From positions 62,001-126,000 of the forward strand of contig WHVA01000057.1 of NCBI GenBank assembly GCA_015179125.1: a stretch of DNA of 64,000 bases, read 5' to 3'. Both the position numbers and the translations under genes were made by a program. A model generated the notes under the pieces. It saw only the letters and a program-made list of their open reading frames with translations, had not been told where the DNA came from and did not search any database. The stretch comes from Gautieria morchelliformis (Eukaryota > Basidiomycota > Agaricomycetes > Gomphales > Gomphaceae). Positions 10,485 to 20,222 of the stretch are shown here, piece after piece (the first letter of the stretch is position 1; each line of letters opens with the position of its first letter).

Positions 10485-13400
10485 TTGATCGACTCCGGTT
10501 CGACTCATTGTTTCCTCGATTCCGACTTTGTTTTGAAACATAAACTTCCGACCCGCAACATTCCGACTATTCCGCTCCGCCTTTTCGACGGGTCTTCCAA
10601 CACGGGAATTTCCCAAGTTGTGGATCTGTCTATCCGTTTCGCTACTGGGGACAACCATGAAGTTACGTTTTACGTTACTCCGCTAGATGCTAGCTGTTCC
10701 ATTGTACTAGGACACAATTGGCTCACCCGATATAATCCGTCGATTAACTGGGCATTGGGTCAAATACAGTTCCGTACCCCGGATCAACTTCCGTCTATTC
10801 CGACGTCGTCCGCAAAGATGGCTCAGGCCTCTTCTGCAACTCCGCTCGTGGATTCAGTTCCGCACTCCGGTCCCGCTTTAGCACCTCCGCCCCTCGAAGC
10901 CCCTCGAATTGCGCTCGTTTCCGCCACCGCTTTCCGCGTATTGCAACGGCAAGATGATACGACCGTCTTCCAGCTTCACCTCTCCGATTCGGCTTCAGTC
11001 AAGGCTCGTTCCGCCTCGACTTCCGCTCCGGTCGACATGAGCTCAGTTCCGGAAGAATATCGTGACTTCCCGGACGTGTTCAATAAGGCCAAAGCCGACA
11101 AACCTGCTGAACATCGACCTTACGACTTGAAGATAGATTTGGAAGAAGGAGCATCTCCGCCCCTTGGACCGATCTACTCTCTTTCCAAAGTGAACTCCTA
11201 ACTCTCCGAGAGTTCGTCAATGAACATCTCAACATGGGCTTTATCCGCCCTTCGCTGTCTCCGCACGGCGCTCCGGTCCTCTTCGTCAAGAAGAAGGATG
11301 GATCTCTCCGCCTCTGCGTCGATTTCCGCGGACTCAATGCCCTCACTAAAAAGGACAAATATCCGCTTCCGCGCATTTCCGACTTACTCGACACTCCCCG
11401 CAGGGCGAAGATCTACACCAAAATTGACCTCCGGCACGCTTATCACCTTGTCCGCATCCGGGAAGGTGACGAGTGGAAAACCACCTTCCGCACCCGCTAC
11501 GGCGCTTTGAGTGGACTGTCATGCCTTTTGGTCTAACCAATGCTCCCGCCGCTTTTCAGCGATTCATGAACGACGTATTTTCCGACCTCCTCGACGTATG
11601 CGTTCTAGTCTACATTGACGACATCCTCATCTATTCCGACACACCGGAAAAACATCGGGAACATGTCCGCGAAGTACTCCGCCGCCTACGCAAACACCAT
11701 CTCTACGCAAAAGCAGAGAAATGCGAATGGCATCGCGACACGGTCGAATACCTCGGCTACATCCTCTCTCCAACAGGTCTTACCATGGCAGAGGACAAGG
11801 TCAAGGCAATTCAAGAATGGCCGGAACCCCGACGTGTTAAGGATGTGCAGTCTTTCCTTGGCTTCGCCAACTTTTACCGGCGTTTCATTTATAATTTTTC
11901 CGACATTACTGTTCCGCTCACGCGTCTCACCAGGAAGGGTGCCCCATGGAATTTCACACCGGAATGCCGTTCCGCATTTGAAGCTCTCAAATCGGCCTTC
12001 ACCACGGCTCCCATACTCGGTTTCTGGATTCCTGATGCCCAACTTGTACTCGAAACCGACGCTTCTGACTACGCGCTAGCCGCCATTCTTTCCATCATTT
12101 CACCCGACGACGGAGAAATTCATCCGATCGCCTTTCATTCCCGCACCTTTTCCGCCCCGGAACTCAACTACGACGTCCACGATAAGGAACTACTTGCGAT
12201 TTTCGAAGCCTTCAAAATCTGGAGACATTACCTCGAAGGTCCAACTTATCCGATCGACGTTGTAACGGATCATAAGAACCTTGAGTATTTTGCAACCACT
12301 AAGATTTTGACTCGCCGTCAAGTCCGCTGGTCTGAATACCTCTCACAGTTCAACATGGTGATCCGTTTCCGCCCCGGAAAGCTCGGAGCAAAACCCGACG
12401 CGCTCACTAGACGTTGGGACGTCTACCCAAAAGAGGGAAGTAGCGACTATGCCAGCGTTAATCCGCACAATTCCGCCCAGTATTCTCCACTGAGCAACTG
12501 GCATCGTCCCTGCGTGCCACAGCATTGCAGTTTCCGCTACTCCGCGCCTCAATTATTATGGACACCGAGTCTCTCCATTCCGACATCCGATCCGCACTCC
12601 GTTCCGACCCCACCTCCGCAGCCCACCTCGATGACCCACCAGTCCTGGATGGTCCCTCGATTCCGACGGATTTCTCCGGTACAAGTCCCGGATTTACGTT
12701 CCGGACACCAACGATCTACGACTTCGCGTGCTCCAGCAAAGCCACGATCATCCGCTCTCAGGACACCAAGGCCAGAACAAGACCCTCGACATAATCCGAC
12801 GTACCTATACTTGGCCTCTCCTCCGCACGATGGTCCAAGACTACTGCAAGTCATGCACCACCTGTATGCGAGCCAAGCCTCAACGTCACAAACCCTACGG
12901 CCTCCTGAAGCAACTTCCGATCCCGGAACAACCGTGGAATTCGATATCCATGGATTTCATTGAGAAACTTCCTAAGTCATCCGGCTATGATACCATTCTA
13001 GTGATCGTTGACCGCCTCACAAAGCAGTCCATCTTTATTCCGACCTACGACACCATAACTTCCGCCCAGCTCGCACAGCTCTTTGTGCTCCACGTCTTTT
13101 CCAAGCACGGAATACCTTCCCATGTCACTTCCGACCGTGGATCCGAATTCGTGTCCTCCTTTTTCCGCACACTCGGCAAGGCTCTCGACATGAAGCTCCA
13201 CTTCACTTCCGGTTATCACCCGAAGGAGACGGACAAACGGAACGTACTAATCAGACCCTTGAGCAGTATCTCCGCGTCTATTGCAACTACCAACATAGCA
13301 ATTGGTCCGACCTTCTTCCGCTTGCGGAATTTGCCTACAACAACGCGCCTTCCGCTACCACCGGAATTTCACCCTTTTACGCCAACAAGGGCTACCACCC

Positions 13401-14027
13401 GAATCTCGCCATCCACCCTGAACGCGACCTCGCCTCTGCAAGAGCCCGAGATTTCGTTGTGGAACTTGACGACCTTCACCAGCACCTCCGAGAGAACATT
13501 ACCGCTGCCCAGAAGAGATACCAAACTTCCGCCGATCGGAAACGCCTCCGCAACCGGCATTCGAGATAGGCGACAAAGCCTTTGTCAAAGCTGAAAACTT
13601 CCGCACCACTCGCCCCTCGAAGAAGCTCTCTGAGAAATACCTCGGTCCTTACGAGATCATCGCTAAGGCCGGCAGTCGTTCTTTCACCCTCAGACTTCCT
13701 GACAATATGCGCGCAGTACATCCGGTATTCCATGTCTCTATGCTTGAGCCAGCAGTTCCGAATACAATTCCGAATCGAGAACAACCTCCGCCTCCGCCAG
13801 TCGTCATCGACGGAGAACCGGAATATGAGATTTCGGAAATCCTCAACTCCAAGCTCGACAGACGATACCGCTGCCAACTCCAGTACCTAGTCAAGTGGGC
13901 AGGCTATGAAAACACCGACGAAGAGACCTCGTGGATTTCCGCCACGGAACTTGACCACGCCTCTGACCTCGTCTCTGACTTCCACAAGTCATATCCTGAC
14001 AAGCCTGGCCCCATTTCCGCGCCCTAG
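10485..14027 (+). pseudogene. pol: Gypsy-1 pol: protease, RT, RNase H, integrase, chromodomain (several frameshifts)
   Basis: Protease: IDSGSTHCFLDSDF at the start, ..SIVLGHNWL.. downstream. RT: ..[20 protein letters not shown].. and catalytic VYIDDILIY. RNase H: ..LETDASDYALAAIL... Tether and RT/RH links resemble chromoviruses. Integrase: HH-CC knuckle (..CKSCTTCMRAKPQRH..), D..D with ..ISMDFIEKLP.. and TSDRGSEF. Chromodomain: ..LQYLVKWAGYENTDEETSW.. at about 13880-13940. Frames change near 11190 (one base lost in AAAGTGAAC), 11500, 12450, 12725, 13235 and 13565. Each break is small, so the element is relatively young, or some breaks are sequencing errors. Confidence 0.9.
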
Positions 14028-14172
14028 TCAATTCCGACCTCATTCCGACACCACGGCTCGCTTACATTTCTCAAGTCATAATTCAAAAGAAAATCCGATT
14101 ATTATTCCGATATGCTAATTTCCGACACTTCAAGAAAAATACTACAAGTCACCTTGACACCCTACTCCTCCC

Positions 14173-15318
14173 TCATGGTCTCCGCCTCGACCTCCCTTTC
14201 CGCTTCCGGTCCTTTTCCGACCCTCCTACCTCGACGACCACCAACTCCGTGTCTAACCGTTCCCTCGTTTCCGCCTCGTTCTCCTCCTGCACCCGTGGTT
14301 CCATCCTTTCCCGGACCATCTCGTTCCGCCACCGGTACTCGCGCTTGAACTGCTCCAGGACCGCCGACATGACGGTCATCTGGTTCTGGAACGACAGCAA
14401 CTGCTGTTCCTGAACCACCGCCATATCCGTCAGCAGCTTCCGGATCCCGCGTTGGGTTTTCCGGATCCCCCTCAGCGACTCCGCGATGTCTAGCAGCGGA
14501 GATGCCATGCTGAAGCGGTTCAGCACCGCTGTTTCCGATGTTCCGGTCACCGGAAACCCTTCCGCCTTCTTTCCGCTTGGTCCCGGTTTTGACTTGGGGG
14601 TTTCAGGCCCCTCGGTCTCAACCCTGCGACGTTTCCGCTCCACCCTAGCGGCACACCCATCCACCACGCAACGGCACTTCTTGTCCCGGCACCGCTCGCA
14701 GGCCGTCTCCCGCGGATTTTCCGACCACACGCACTCCAGGCCCTTGACCTCGCACGTATCGCAAGGAGCCTTCTCCTCCTCACCGTCCCTGGACTTCCTT
14801 TTCCGGATCGCAGGATTTTCCGGTCCCAGCTCTCGCAACTCCAGTATCCGAGCCAGCTTCTCCTTCCGAGCCTGCTGAAACTCGTCCGCCCTCCGTTTCC
14901 GCTCCTCAACTACGTTCGGCATAGGAGCACTTTCCTTTTGCTTCCCCTTGCCCTCTGGAGACGGCGTGCTTTCCGCTTCCGACTCCCCCTCGGAATCGGC
15001 GACTCTCTGGCAGTTCTCTGTGAGCTCCGGAACCTCCCCACGACATTTCCGACTCACCCGGAACTTCCCTGCCTTTTCCGCCACGGCCTTTTCTTCCGCA
15101 GCCTTTTCCGCCGCATTCCGTTTCCGTTGTTCTTCACGGACGCGCGATTCCTCCTCGCGACGTTTGCGGTCACGCTCCTCCTTCTCTTTCCGCTCCCGTT
15201 CCAGACGCTCCTGTTCCTCGCGCTCTTTCTCTTTGCGCTCCTCCTCCAGACGCTCTTTCTCCTTCCGCGCCGCTTCCTCGGCCTCGCGTTTTTCGGCCAA
15301 CTCCTTTTGCGCGAGCAT
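14173..15318 (-). CDS. antisense ORF inside Gypsy-1: coiled coil plus Zn2Cys6-like cluster
   Basis: An uninterrupted 381-codon minus-strand frame lies between the chromodomain and the 3' LTR of Gypsy-1. Residues 1-75 are an almost pure Glu/Lys/Arg coiled coil. Residues 186-217 hold C-x2-C-x6-C-x10-C-x2-C-x6-C (CDTCEVKGLEC .. CERCRDKKCRC), which fits the spacing of fungal Zn2Cys6 DNA-binding clusters. A Gln-rich helix (about 300-330) and a basic tail RKRKGRSRRR follow. It is the only long undamaged frame in this copy. Function is unknown; a DNA- or chromatin-binding accessory protein of the retrotransposon is inferred. Its TTCCG-rich composition matches the element, so it belongs to it. Confidence 0.7.
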   Translation of the reverse strand: MLAQKELAEKREAEEAARKEKERLEEERKEKEREEQERLERERKEKEERDRKRREEESRVREEQRKRNAAEKAAEEKAVAEKAGKFRVSRKCRGEVPELTENCQRVADSEGESEAESTPSPEGKGKQKESAPMPNVVEERKRRADEFQQARKEKLARILELRELGPENPAIRKRKSRDGEEEKAPCDTCEVKGLECVWSENPRETACERCRDKKCRCVVDGCAARVERKRRRVETEGPETPKSKPGPSGKKAEGFPVTGTSETAVLNRFSMASPLLDIAESLRGIRKTQRGIRKLLTDMAVVQEQQLLSFQNQMTVMSAVLEQFKREYRWRNEMVRERMEPRVQEENEAETRERLDTELVVVEVGGSEKDRKRKGRSRRRP

Positions 15319-15421
15319 GTCAACAAAAAGACGCGTCTTGTTTCCCGCCTATATTACAAACTCCGACGCGTTTGTTCACAGGTCACGTGATTCCGACTTG
15401 TGGTCTCGCGGGGCTCGACCT

Positions 15422-15435
15422 TAGAAGGGAGATAC
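15422..15435 (+). promoter_or_regulatory. Gypsy-1 polypurine tract
   Basis: TAGAAGGGAGATAC immediately precedes the 3' LTR, in the position where plus-strand synthesis is primed. It is shorter and less pure than many polypurine tracts. Confidence 0.5.
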
Positions 15436-16129
15436 TGTTACGACCGTTCATTTCCGATTTCCGACCCTCAGTTTCCGCCACTCCTTCCGCCCCTCCAATA
15501 GTTCCGCACAACGTTCCGCCCCTCCGACATTTCCGACATTCCGCCCCTTGTACACTTCCCTTGTTCTTTCGACTCTATTACTCGGACCCACCGGACCCAC
15601 CTCGCCATCCATCAAAACCACATATCCGGTCACCCTTGTAGTTCGTTGTCAGATATGTTCTTCCGACCCCTTGTTCTTTGCCATTGTTCTACCCTACCCT
15701 GAACCCCCCTTGTAGTCCCATTGTTCCCAATTAGTTAGTTCCCACACATTGTACTCGACTTCCGCTTCCTCCGGAATTTGCTTAGTACAACACCATTACT
15801 TGTTGCTCTGCGCTTTGTATAAAAACCCTCTCATGTATGTCTGTTATTCTGCAATCAGATAATCACCTTCGATACTTGATTTCCTTCGCTCCATCTCCTG
15901 TTCTTAGCACAGCGAGTCTAGCAAGATCTCAGTCTCTCTCTCAGCCTTCCGTCTTCCGCCTTCCGCCTCAGTTCCGACTCAAGTTCCGACCAAACCTCTG
16001 GTCCAGTACTTTCCGACTTCCGGCTCATTTCCGAAATACCTAGGACGATAGTTCATTGGGGGCGCAACCAATAAGTTGAAGCCGCTGTCCTTTCCAGTTC
16101 CGACTTAGTGGAAATCTCGATACGTAACA
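15436..16129 (+). repeat. Gypsy-1 3' LTR
   Basis: 694 bp, TGTTACGACCG..ATACGTAACA, closely similar to the 5' LTR but with small indels (an extra TCTCTCTC segment near 15935). The right flank TTTCT does not duplicate the left flank AATAG. Confidence 0.9.
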
Positions 16130-16186
16130 TTTCTGCAAAATACCGAAGGGAGAGACAGGTCAAAAAAGGTGAACAACCAGAAGATT

Positions 16187-17833
16187 ATTAATTGGAAATA
16201 TTCTTACACATCTTGTCAGGTCGTCCTGCATCATATGCAAAAGGTCCAGGAATTGCAAATAAATCTCTACGCTCGCAGCAGCGAATGGCAGGAGCATGGG
16301 CATCACAGTCATCACTGAAGTCATGGTTTGGCAAAGATGCTGGGACAAATGTACAGTATGCTCTTGACACGATGCAAGACAATGACAACGCCACTGCAGC
16401 GAAGTGAAAGAGGAACGCAGATGACATTCCAACACTGCCAGCCAGTTCACGTCGGACCACATGCATCGAAATATTCAACGATGACGACAATCCCACCGAT
16501 GCAGCATCAGGATGTGGAGAATGGTCCGGTGAGCATATCCTGGAGCCAATGATAACGAATGATGTGGAGATGCAGAATGACACAGAAGCAGATGATGAAG
16601 GCGATGGTGCAGTGGAAACAAATGATGGTGAGGTGCAAATGAATGATGAAGATGCTGAGTACTGGGAGGCAGAATTGGATGACGCTGTCCAGGATGAGAC
16701 TGCAGCAGTAAAAGATTGGGCCACACTTCGCAGTGAAGTCAAGACTCACATGAAGAAACATTCAAAAATCATGCCGCTCTCCCACCTCAACCAGTACATG
16801 ATATTGGGCAACTTCGCCACCCTGCGCATACGTGGAGTCACTCGAATCAAGGCCAGCCAGGAGATCACACGCCAATGGCATGATGGCGAAGGGGTTTTGT
16901 TTGCATGTAAAGTTTGAGCACTACGAGTCATTTGGAAGGCTGCCGAAAGAAATGAGAGGTGGCTCTAGGGCCACATGATCCTGGCTCAGTGATGAGTGCA
17001 TCAAGAAAAGGGTCATGGATTTCTTGACTAATCTTCCCGCTGGCAAGGTCACTCCCCGTGGCGTCTGCAACCATGTCAACTCTATCATCTTTCCTGAGCT
17101 TGGCATCACCCCAAAGAAACCCATCGGTCTTCGAACAGCTCAACGCTGGCTGATTAGACTTGGCTGGACACACACCCTGATCAAGAAAGGTGTTTACGAA
17201 GATGGCCACAACCATGCGGATGTTGTCCTCTACCGACAGGAGGACCTTTTGCCTTGCATGCTTGAGTACGAGAGGCGGATGGTCCATTATGAAGGGACAG
17301 AGCTGAAAAGGGTGGAACCAACTCTGGTGGGAGGAGAGAATGAGATTGTGCCACTCTTCCATGATGAGAGCTGCTTCCACACAAATGATGCATTGAACAG
17401 TGCCTGGTGGGTCATTCGCGCTGTTTGGGGACTTTTTTTTGATCATCGTTCAGGCTCAAGTCAGGTCAGCAGCCCCTTCGAAAGAAGGGTTGTGGCAGGT
17501 TGATTCACGTGTCAGACTTCATCAATCCTGAGACCAGGCGACTGATTATCCGTGATGGAAGCGGTAATATCATCCAAGATGCCAGAAAGATAATTTACCC
17601 TGGAGCCGATGGGGATCCATGGTGGGACACCCAACAGTTGCTTGCACAGATTAATGATGCTATCGCGATTTTCGAAATGGCTTTCCCAGATAAACAAGGT
17701 CTTTTTATTTTTGACAACTCTTCTGCACATGGTTCTCTCCCTGCTGATGCACTAAAAGCCTTCGAGATGAACAAGAGCGATGGCGGCAAGCAGCGGCATC
17801 AGCGAGACACCATCATCCCCGAATCGAACCCAG
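16187..17833 (+). pseudogene. DDE-I transposase, first part (IS630/Tc1-mariner-like)
   Basis: An N-terminal piece (..IANKSLRSQQRMAGAWASQS..), an acidic linker, then ..HTLIKKGVYEDGHNHADVV.. and the catalytic region ..VPLFHDESCFHTND.., KIIYPGADGDPWWD and ..LFIFDNSSAHGSL... These match, block for block, the intact DDE-II transposase at 20.4-23.2 kb (first and second catalytic Asp in DES and FDN). Several frames are broken, and the coding sequence is cut at 17833 by a solo LTR. It resumes at 18553 and again at 29250. Confidence 0.82.
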
Positions 17834-18552
17834 TGTTACGATTGTTCCGATCAACCATCTCCGCCACCTCAGCATATCCTCCGCACCACCTCCGTACCAC
17901 CTCTGACTCTATTTCGACATCCGCAACTTCCGCAACCCTCTACCTCAACCCCTTGTTCTTTCAGTACCCCTGGCCACCTCCAGATACCGGCCACCGTACT
18001 CGACCCTGAACACAGAAAGATACCATTTCTGTAGTTCCACTTCTTCCGATGCCTATTGTACTTACTCGCCTTGTTCTTTGCCATTGTACTTACCCTACCC
18101 TGCACCCCCCTTGTCATCCCATTGTTCCGCATTAGTTACTTGCCCCGGATGTCTACCCGATTCCCGCACTCTCCGGAACTTGCTTAGTATCATACCATTA
18201 CCTGTTGCTTCTGCTCTTTGTATAAAACCCCCTCATGTATGTCTCCGTTTCTGCAATCAGATAATCGACATTGATACGTGATTCCCTTCGCACTGTCTCC
18301 TGTTCTTAGCACCGCGAGTTTTGCTAGTCTTGTCTCCCTCAGTCCTCAAACCTCTGTCCTCCACCTCTTCTGACCTTTGCCCTCCGACCCTCAACCCTCG
18401 ACCTTCAGTAGTCTGCTCCCAACTTCCGCCTTCTCCAATATCCGCAAGTCAACTCCGAAATACTTAGGACGGTAGTTCATCAGGGGCGCAACACATAAGT
18501 TGAAGCCATTGTCCTTTCCAGTTCCGACCTCTGGGAATTCCGATACATAACA
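17834..18552 (+). repeat. solo LTR of the Gypsy-1 family in DDE-I (TSD CCCAG)
   Basis: TGTTACGATTG..ATACATAACA, 719 bp, is flanked by CCCAG at 17829-17833 and 18553-18557. This is a perfect 5-bp duplication and marks the insertion as a single event followed by LTR-LTR recombination. Internal TATAAAA and TGCAATCAGATAAT are conserved. Confidence 0.92.
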
Positions 18553-18823
18553 CCCAGTGGCAGAGCATTGTGGCAAAACCCAGAAAATGATGCTTCCTGA
18601 TGGGAGTCCGAAAGGCATGCAGCGCATTCTTCAAGAGCGAGGATTTGATGTCAAGAAGTTTCGCCATGTGAAGTGCTCACCAGTTTGTCCAATAGAAAGC
18701 TAGAGTTGCTGTGTGGCGCGTGCTCTCAGTCAGCAAGATGATTTCAAAAATCAACCCTCCATGCTCGAGACCCTCATCACACAACACGGACACGAATGCA
18801 TTTTCTTACCGAAGCTCCACTGT
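18553..18823 (+). pseudogene. DDE-I transposase, second part
   Basis: Encodes ..MLPDGSPKGMQRILQERGFD.., ..VARALSQQDDFKNQPSMLET.. and ..ITQHGHECIFLPKLHC, the block preceding the catalytic Glu in this family. The sequence breaks at ..CTCCACTGT where Gypsy-2 inserted and continues as GAGTTGAATCCAATTGAAATG after 29254. Confidence 0.82.
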
Positions 18824-19249
18824 TGTCAGGGGACACCCTGTGTTCCATTTCCAGTTCCAACACCACACCCAGTTCCGACTCCATTTCCGACTCCGCTTCC
18901 AATTCCGATTCCATCTCCGCCTCGGCTTTCGGAAATGATTCCGCTTCTGGGAGAACTTCCATCAGTTCTGTTCGCCTTGCCAGTTCCACTCCAATTTCCG
19001 ACTTCCACTCTCGGAACAGTGTCGGAAATCAAGCGACTTGCGTAATAGGTGGCATCAAGGGTCAATCAAGGGTCAGGGAGGTCAGGAGGATGCAGGTTGA
19101 TGGCGGGTGCCAAGTGTTGTCCCTGGCTGCGCAGCGTAGTATAATACGGGCTCGCTGACATTGGGGGTCCTTAGACTTTTCTCTTTGGATTTCCCCTTGT
19201 CAGTTGTGTGGTAGTGTGATCTCCACAACCAGCCAGGGTTGCCCTTACA
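18824..19249 (+). repeat. Gypsy-2 5' LTR
   Basis: 426 bp. TATAATA at 19140-19146 lies 33 bases before AGACTTTTCT (19173-19182), the probable transcript start. Confidence 0.9.
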
Positions 19250-19251
19250 GC

Positions 19252-19261
19252 AGAAAAGTCT
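19252..19261 (+). promoter_or_regulatory. self-complementary primer binding site of Gypsy-2
   Basis: AGAAAAGTCT, starting two bases after the LTR end, is the exact complement of AGACTTTTCT at 19173-19182, about 33 bases past the TATA element. Geometry and 2-base spacing are the same as in Gypsy-1, although the sequences are unrelated, which supports a self-priming mechanism. Confidence 0.6.
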
Positions 19262-19436
19262 CTCCCCTAGAGGACCGGCGGTCGTACTGCGCGTTGCATT
19301 CGCCATAGGTGCGTTCGGAATCGGAGACAGCGACTCGGAGATTGCGACCTCTTCTGCACACACAGCGTACGACAGCCCCTCTTCTTATGTCGAGCTCCCA
19401 ACCCCAGAAATCCCGTCCCATATTTCTCCTTCCAAC

Positions 19437-20222
19437 ATGGATCCGGACGATCGTCTTCGGAATATGGAGGAGGAATTGACGCGGAACCGGATGAAGACCG
19501 ACGCGATTGAAACAGCCTTACAAGCGATTTTGGCTAAGTTAGATATTCCACAAGGTGGTGGAAATGAAATGCTGGATGATCCGGATTTCGGAAAAGCGGA
19601 AGCAGCGGAAGAGAGGATGTCCGCGAAGTTAGCAAACGTCAAACCCGCAACTCCGGCGGACTTTGACGGAGATCGGGAGAAGCGATGCGCATTCTTCAAC
19701 ACATGCAGCATCTACTTCACAATTGTCGGAGACCTCTTTCCAAACGACCAGGCTCGGATCCACTGGGCATTGTCCTTTTTCAAGTCGGACCACGCAGCCC
19801 GTTTGCAAACAAGGTGATCCGACATGAAGCGAAGGGAAAGGGGAACTACTTCCAGGACTGGGACGCCTTTGAGAAAACATTTTCCGACCAGTTCTGCCCG
19901 AAAAACGAGCAGCTCACAGCCCTTACGAAGCTCGAGGGGACAAGCTGGTACCAGGCCAAGGATCCGATCGATGACTACATTGATCGCTTCCAGGAGCTCA
20001 TTGACCTTGCGGAGTATGACAACGACAAGACGATCATCATCAAATTCCGACGAGGACTTGATCCGACACTCCAGAACCAAGTCGCGCTGCTTGGGGATGG
20101 AGCTCCGGATTTTGATGACCCGGAAGGGTGGTACCAAGCTGCGCAGAGGGTGTCCTGGAACAGGGAAGCAAATGAGGCCTTCGTGGAGACAAACCGGAAC
20201 ATGACACGCAGTTCCACTCGTC
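19437..20222 (+). pseudogene. gag: Gypsy-2 gag, 5' part
   Basis: Opens with MDPDDRLRNMEEELTRNRMK, a coiled-coil start, then ..KPATPADFDGDREKRCAFFN.. and, after a frameshift near 19800, ..WDAFEKTFSDQFCPKNEQLT.. with ..FRRGLDPTLQNQVALLGDG... This is a Ty3/gypsy capsid-like gag. The frame is interrupted just after ..NRNMTRSSTRP by DDE-II and resumes near 23400. Confidence 0.85.

Larger units (their letters stand above)
8175..16129 (+). mobile_element. Gypsy-1, Ty3/gypsy chromovirus with two LTRs
   Basis: Order: 5' LTR, PBS, gag with CCHC knuckle, protease, reverse transcriptase, RNase H, integrase, chromodomain, a minus-strand extra ORF, polypurine tract, 3' LTR. LTRs are TGTTACGA..CGTAACA. The polyprotein is broken by at least six frameshifts, so the copy is not autonomous as read. 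The left flank (AATAG, in a hAT gene) and right flank (TTTCT, in a DDE element) are not a target-site duplication, which points to rearrangement after insertion. Confidence 0.92.
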
